From contig CAISYK010001083.1 of the NCBI GenBank assembly GCA_903889605.1, positions 1 through 6,585 on the forward strand: 6,585 nucleotides of DNA. Direction: 5' to 3'. Below are positions 6,201 through 6,585 of the stretch, piece by piece. The translations under genes were made by a program, and so were the position numbers. This DNA comes from an uncultured Bacteroidota bacterium. Its GTDB lineage: Bacteria; Bacteroidota; Bacteroidia; 2-12-FULL-35-15. Under the pieces are notes generated by a model, which saw only the letters and a program-made list of their open reading frames with translations, searched no databases and was not told the origin of the DNA. The stretch's first letter is position 1; every line of letters starts with the position of its first letter.

Positions 6201-6585
6201 TTCTTGGAGTTTTGCATCAGCAATAGAATTTAAGTTTTCCTCCTTTTTAACATAAGCTTTGCTGGTGTCTTTATTTTCGTGAATCTCTGATTCATCCACA
6301 GCGGTAATACTTTCTGCTTTTTTGACATCAGATGCCGCTGTTTCGTTGTTTTGCTTAATATCTTTTGCTGTATCTATAGGCTCTTCAATTTTTACGGGAT
6401 TTGAAGCGATTTCCTTATTTTCCTCAGCAGAATTTGTTGTTTCTTCACTTTTTACAGGAGTTGATGCAGTTTCCTTATCTTGCTTTATAGGATTTATTGT
6501 ATCTGCATTTTTATCAGTAGTTACAGCGGTTTCTTTATTTTCCTGAATATCATTTGCAGGCTTAATCGTTTCTTCCTTTTTATCC
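297..6585 (-). CDS. Giant envelope protein with duplicated PD40-CRD-OmpA module, charged repeats and C-terminal EF-hand (5' end outside window)
   Basis: The frame is open from the window edge to the TAG at 299-297, giving 2095 visible codons. Order along the chain: degenerate K/E/N repeats (residues 1-147), PD40 propeller (150-425), two CRD domains (433-610), OmpA-like domain (613-727), acidic linker (728-812), second propeller (813-1100), two CRDs (1106-1286), second OmpA-like domain (1289-1403), tandem 56-residue repeats (1421-2045), EF-hand tail (2046-2095). In the known family, PD40-CRD-OmpA proteins of Bacteroidota sit in the periplasm or at the outer membrane and hold peptidoglycan; PorE of the type IX secretion system has this core after a TPR region. 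Here no TPR or signal peptide is visible because the N terminus is missing. The module duplication and long repeats make it far larger than a usual single-module protein. The GTG at 6299-6297 is not supported as a start: identical low-complexity sequence continues upstream of it. The exact role is unknown; an adhesin, scaffold or secretion accessory are all possible. Confidence 0.95.
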   Translation of the reverse strand, partial: DKKEETIKPANDIQENKETAVTTDKNADTINPIKQDKETASTPVKSEETTNSAEENKEIASNPVKIEEPIDTAKDIKQNNETAASDVKKAESITAVDESEIHENKDTSKAYVKKEENLNSIADAKLQENKEPIGAVSKKEGSINRANDSIKMEIVNAGPMINSVFPDFAPLITADGSAMVFTSRRPLTKKDILNGKIGNENVYTAHYDNRNKKWSAATMLESAINIPGMDNSAVALSNDGQRMLLYHGGEDQNVRGDIFESDLKGDEWSALERLPAPINSDENETSASISPDGRTIYFVSDRKGGFGGKDIWYCTKSKDGKWGAATNMGQSINTKEDEESVFIHPNGSTIFFSSKGHNSRGGFDIFMSGIGDTANTWTAPISLGPLINTPNDDMNFVMAANGKTAYYSSFESNGSGGSDIYSVTFLEDIIKKNTLLMKGTVIDENGRFLKSKVTVVDKAINETIGTFTSNRAIGKYMVSLPAGKNYEIKFSAKGYTTFKEPVETFDTMKYTELSKIILLEAKSAYITDRILDENGNPLSAETVVLDKAARQIVEKSKNNSEGYSLIAVPPGKNFLLVYNKPGYLFHSVNVIIPNATGYEKNLKNITLQKAEVGKKIVLNNVFFESGSSALIQGNFSDIDRVVTLMNEMETLQVEISDILNSGSTKVEQKLSKERAKTVVDYLIGNGIDKNRLRYNSYESSESGNFLTVGQEMSDRIELKVLKIDLKAEQIAEEKRAQENNQTVDELDENDGDNQEVKDTVLVADQEVNPDSTEYSAGATDSTDIASDSTNIEPSDTTALDPLVENNGAAKDSLKMEIKNIGSLVNSPYSDFAPLIYADGNTMIFTSNRPLDGKEPPIKPKANKGKTQKQENKGGFSNIYISYYDTKNKKWLEPIMLGPSINFPDINNSAVAISNDGQKMLLNRTDQNGNSDIYESALSGEEWAYPVKLPSTINSDDNETSASFSPDGKTIYFISDRKLGYGGKDIWYSTQEKSGMWGTAVNMGEFINTEKDEESVFIHPNGSTVFFSSKGYNSKGGYDIFMANLDTATGWWSNPEGLGYSINTPDDDLYFELAANGKTGYYSSSKPNGIGESDIYSIEMGENIIKKNITLISGFITDENGEGINSKIEIEDKGNDEIIGSFNSNRISGKYLVSLPTGKKYELKVSADGYTEYKISIDISDKKAYNQIVKNIVLEMKNAFISSRLFDENGKPIAVHIEAFDNSTFQLIDNSESDDGGYSRLSVPSGKNFIIYFSKSGYLFQSVNVVIPKSIGYDSRELKNITMQKAEAGKKTILSNISFDFNQAILKQESFLDLDRIVSLMKDMNSLQIEISGHTDNTGSEKDNKELSKERAKALVDRLISMGCDKKRLKYRGYGSGEPISTNGTEEGRKANNRIELKVLKINLKAEKTADENRMKKTIAVVKPDETINLPDEIKPQENKDTIMAVVKKAESIEPSKEKPEGNKDTIASNKKDNNADSKKGIQDSISSGHSQDQKGIIAADIKKDEISDTADEAKNNEIKVPVVSDVKQNDSLISTNEVNDSKNKEDSKKENLAAVVKKEQRIDSVKVKKFNEYKGTTVSAVKQNNVSDSKEEVKKSKNEEQSEEQKKNIVVTVKKDESIDSAEVEIKQENKETAVADVKQNSSSDSADKVNDSKSEEQSQDQKENIADIKTAESIDSAKAEIKQENKETAADVKQNSSSDSADKVNDSKSEEQSQDQKENIADVKKDESIDSVKAEIKQDNKETVTADIKQNNNTDSPDKVNDSKREEQSQAPKENITAVKKDENVDSVKADIKQNSSSDSPDKVNDSKREEQSQDQKENIAAVKKEENIDSAKAEIKQDNKETAASDTEQNDSIVYWNEVNDSKKEEQIQEPKENNVTVVKKDENIDPAKVEIKQGNTETVAADVKQNNSSDSGDAAKDSKKEEDSLKPKENIAVVVKKDERTDSIPKAEINQEYKEPVAADVKQNKIADSADEINNSKKEEQSQDQKENIAEAVKKDEIVDSVSLEKLREYKQTNVSDVKQNDTVAAANEEQNKKAKTSNIRVLPEQFKKYDKDLNGVISADEILNMIDKFFDEGSNIKAEEINSIIDFFFGD
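300..446 (-). other. Domain: C-terminal EF-hand tail
   Basis: The last 49 residues read LPEQFKKYDKDLNGVISADE followed by a helix (ILNMIDKFFD) and a second helix ending at the stop (EEINSIIDFFFGD). The twelve-residue loop at residues 2054-2065 (425-390) has D, D and N at positions 1, 3 and 5, G at 6, I at 8, S at 9 and E at 12, a canonical EF-hand calcium loop. The following DEGSNIKAEE segment looks like a shortened partner loop that probably does not bind calcium in the canonical way. Similar single EF-hand tails occur at the C terminus of some large Bacteroidota surface proteins. No type IX secretion C-terminal sorting domain is visible. Confidence 0.82.
450..2324 (-). repeat. C-terminal tandem array of ~56-residue charged repeats (about 12 units)
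   Basis: In-frame units begin with V/I-K-K/P-x-E and start at 2324 (partial, 25 residues), 2249, 2084, 1919, 1748, 1580, 1415, 1247, 1115, 944, 773 and 599 (last, degenerate). Lengths are 55, 55, 57, 56, 55, 56, 44, 57, 57 and 58 residues for the ten between. Each unit is itself two related halves: one like VKKDESIDSAKAEIKQ plus ENKETAVAD, and one like VKQNSSSDSADKVNDSK plus EEQSQDQKENIAD. The half unit resembles the N-terminal repeats of the same protein. Units in the middle (about 1116-1748) are most alike; those at the ends have diverged. The tract is rich in Lys, Glu, Asp, Asn, Ser and Gln and nearly free of aromatic residues, so a disordered or extended arm is likely. Function is unknown. 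Confidence 0.92.
1416..1676 (-). repeat. Exact 96-bp direct repeat inside the array (1416-1511 and 1581-1676)
   Basis: The two 96-base blocks are identical base for base and lie exactly 165 bp apart, which is one repeat unit. They encode the second half of adjacent units (DVKQNSSSDSADKVND to QKENIAD). Synonymous sites are also identical, which points to recent duplication or gene conversion rather than selection on the protein alone. A second pair of neighbouring units, around 1116-1415, shares SPDKVNDSKREEQSQ but with base differences. Confidence 0.93.
2376..2720 (-). other. Domain: second OmpA-like peptidoglycan-binding domain, binding site intact
   Basis: Residues 1289-1403 have all hallmarks of an OmpA_C domain: ISFDFNQAIL strand, LDLDRIVSLM helix, LQIEISGHTDNTGS, LSKERAKALVDRLI, GCDKKRLKYRGYGSGEP, then ANNRIELKVLK. 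The Asp of HTDN (residue 1335, codon 2582-2580) and the Arg of LSKERA (residue 1350, codon 2537-2535) are 15 residues apart, as are D271 and R286 of E. coli OmpA, which contact the diaminopimelate of peptidoglycan. This domain is therefore the likely cell-wall anchor of the protein and predicts a periplasmic location. Confidence 0.93.
2727..3269 (-). other. Domains: two tandem CRD beta-sandwiches, second module
   Basis: Residues 1106-1195 and 1197-1286. They start with GFITDENGEG and SRLFDENGKP and contain SLPTGKKYELKVSADGY and SVPSGKNFIIYFSKSGY, then SVNVVIP. Each matches the CRD at the same place in the first module, which supports duplication of the whole module rather than separate recruitment of domains. 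Confidence 0.85.
3285..4148 (-). other. Domain: second PD40 beta-propeller
   Basis: Residues 813-1100 repeat the first propeller blade by blade: YADGNTMIFTSNRP, SNDGQKMLL, SPDGKTIYFISDRKLG, HPNGSTVFFSSKG, AANGKTGYYSS, with GGKDIWY and GGYDIFM closing strands. The HPNG blade is almost identical between the copies. After the first blade this copy carries an extra Lys/Pro-rich loop (PPIKPKANKGKTQKQENKGG, near 4020-3961) that the first copy lacks. As in the first copy, the likely role is a protein-interaction platform. Confidence 0.9.
4149..4403 (-). other. Acidic D/S/T/E linker between the two modules
   Basis: Residues 728-812 join the two propeller-OmpA modules. The first part is E/Q/N/D-rich (ELDENDGDNQEV), the second carries short spaced DST repeats (DSTEYS, DSTDIAS, DSTNIEPSD) at 4277-4194. 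It lacks the Lys-rich character of the repeats at the two ends of the protein, so it is compositionally distinct. It is probably a flexible disordered spacer. Confidence 0.75.
4404..4748 (-). other. Domain: first OmpA-like domain, degenerate at the peptidoglycan-binding site
   Basis: Residues 613-727 follow the OmpA C-terminal fold: VLNNVFFESGSSAL strand, helix with DIDRVVTLM, LQVEIS strand, LSKERAKTVVDYL helix, GIDKNRL, then DRIELKVLK. The Arg of LSKERA (residue 674, codon 4565-4563) matches E. coli OmpA R286. However, the expected G-H-T-D-N-T-G loop reads DILNSG, one residue shorter upstream, so the position of E. coli D271 holds Leu (residue 659, codon 4610-4608). The later YRGYGSGEP segment is also altered (YNSYESSES) and NNRIE is SDRIE. 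The fold is probably kept, but diaminopimelate binding is probably weak or lost. Confidence 0.85.
4755..5288 (-). other. Domains: two tandem carboxypeptidase-regulatory-like (CRD) beta-sandwiches, first module
   Basis: Residues 433-520 and 523-610 each start with a DENG turn (GTVIDENGRF and DRILDENGNP), continue through a V-x-V strand, and contain the G-Y/K-Y-x-V-x-P-x-GK-x-Y/F pattern (SLPAGKNYEI, AVPPGKNFLL) ending in a K-x-GY strand (SAKGYTTF, NKPGYLFHSV). This is the CarboxypepD_reg / CNA_B-like fold seen between the propeller and OmpA domain in Bacteroidota envelope proteins, thought to be a structural spacer. Confidence 0.85.
5310..6137 (-). other. Domain: first PD40 (WD40-like) beta-propeller
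   Basis: Residues 150-425 contain five recognisable blade motifs of the PD40/TolB-like type, centred on TADGSAMVFTSRRP, SNDGQRMLL, SPDGRTIYFVSDRKGG, HPNGSTIFFSSKG and AANGKTAYYSS. Three of these are followed by the typical GG-x-DI-[WFY] closing strand (GGKDIWY, GGFDIFM, GGSDIYS). The domain starts with IKMEIVNAG and the DFAPL motif that commonly opens propellers in OmpA-linked proteins. In known relatives it serves as a protein-interaction platform; the partner here cannot be read from sequence. Confidence 0.9.
6144..6585 (-). repeat. N-terminal degenerate K/E/N-rich repeats (about 19-25 residues each)
   Basis: In-frame repeats of the pattern V-K-x-E-E/S-x-I-x-x-A followed by x-EN-KE-T/P, with unit starts near 6584, 6515, 6455, 6395, 6326, 6251 and 6179. 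Typical pieces are PVKSEETTNS, PVKIEEPIDT, VKKAESITAV and VKKEENLNSI, often followed by ENKET or QENKEP. They are the same family as half of the longer unit in the C-terminal array. They are rich in Lys, Glu, Asn, Asp, Ser and Thr and poor in aromatic residues, so they are probably disordered. The array runs off the window edge, so its full length and what precedes it are unknown. Confidence 0.85.

Overview
The window is filled almost entirely by one very large gene on the minus strand, cut by the right edge of the window, followed downstream by a short intergenic gap and what looks like the first codons of a transposase on the same strand. The DNA is AT-rich. A PD40 beta-propeller, carboxypeptidase-regulatory-like (CRD) domains and an OmpA-type peptidoglycan-binding domain in one chain, with an EF-hand at the C terminus, point to a Bacteroidota genome (inference from family knowledge; no marker gene is present).

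Layout, read 5'->3' along the minus strand: 6585-6144, K/E/N-rich degenerate repeats, open at the edge; 6137-5310, first propeller; 5288-4755, two CRD domains; 4748-4404, first OmpA-like domain; 4403-4149, acidic D/S/T linker; 4148-3285, second propeller; 3269-2727, two CRD domains; 2720-2376, second OmpA-like domain; 2324-450, about twelve tandem repeats of roughly 56 residues; 446-300, EF-hand tail; stop TAG at 299-297. The frame has no stop up to the window edge, so the GTG at 6299 is an internal valine and the true start, with any signal peptide, lies outside the window. Visible length is 2095 codons. Residue numbers below count from the codon at 6584-6582.

The main observations are: (1) a whole propeller-CRD-CRD-OmpA module is present twice in one chain; (2) the second OmpA domain keeps the Asp/Arg pair expected to bind diaminopimelate, while the first has lost the Asp and its GHTDNTG motif; (3) repeats of one family flank the modules on both sides, and the C-terminal array shows recent copying (an exact 96-bp direct repeat) and a clean 36-bp deletion between 5-bp direct repeats. 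I infer an envelope protein held to peptidoglycan by the second module, with a long, probably disordered, charged arm ending in a calcium-binding tip. Related proteins include PorE-type components associated with the type IX secretion system, but nothing here shows that role directly.

Positions 125-296 hold no gene that I can see. Positions 1 to about 124 look like the start of an insertion sequence in the same orientation, with a perfect hairpin just ahead of the probable transposase start.
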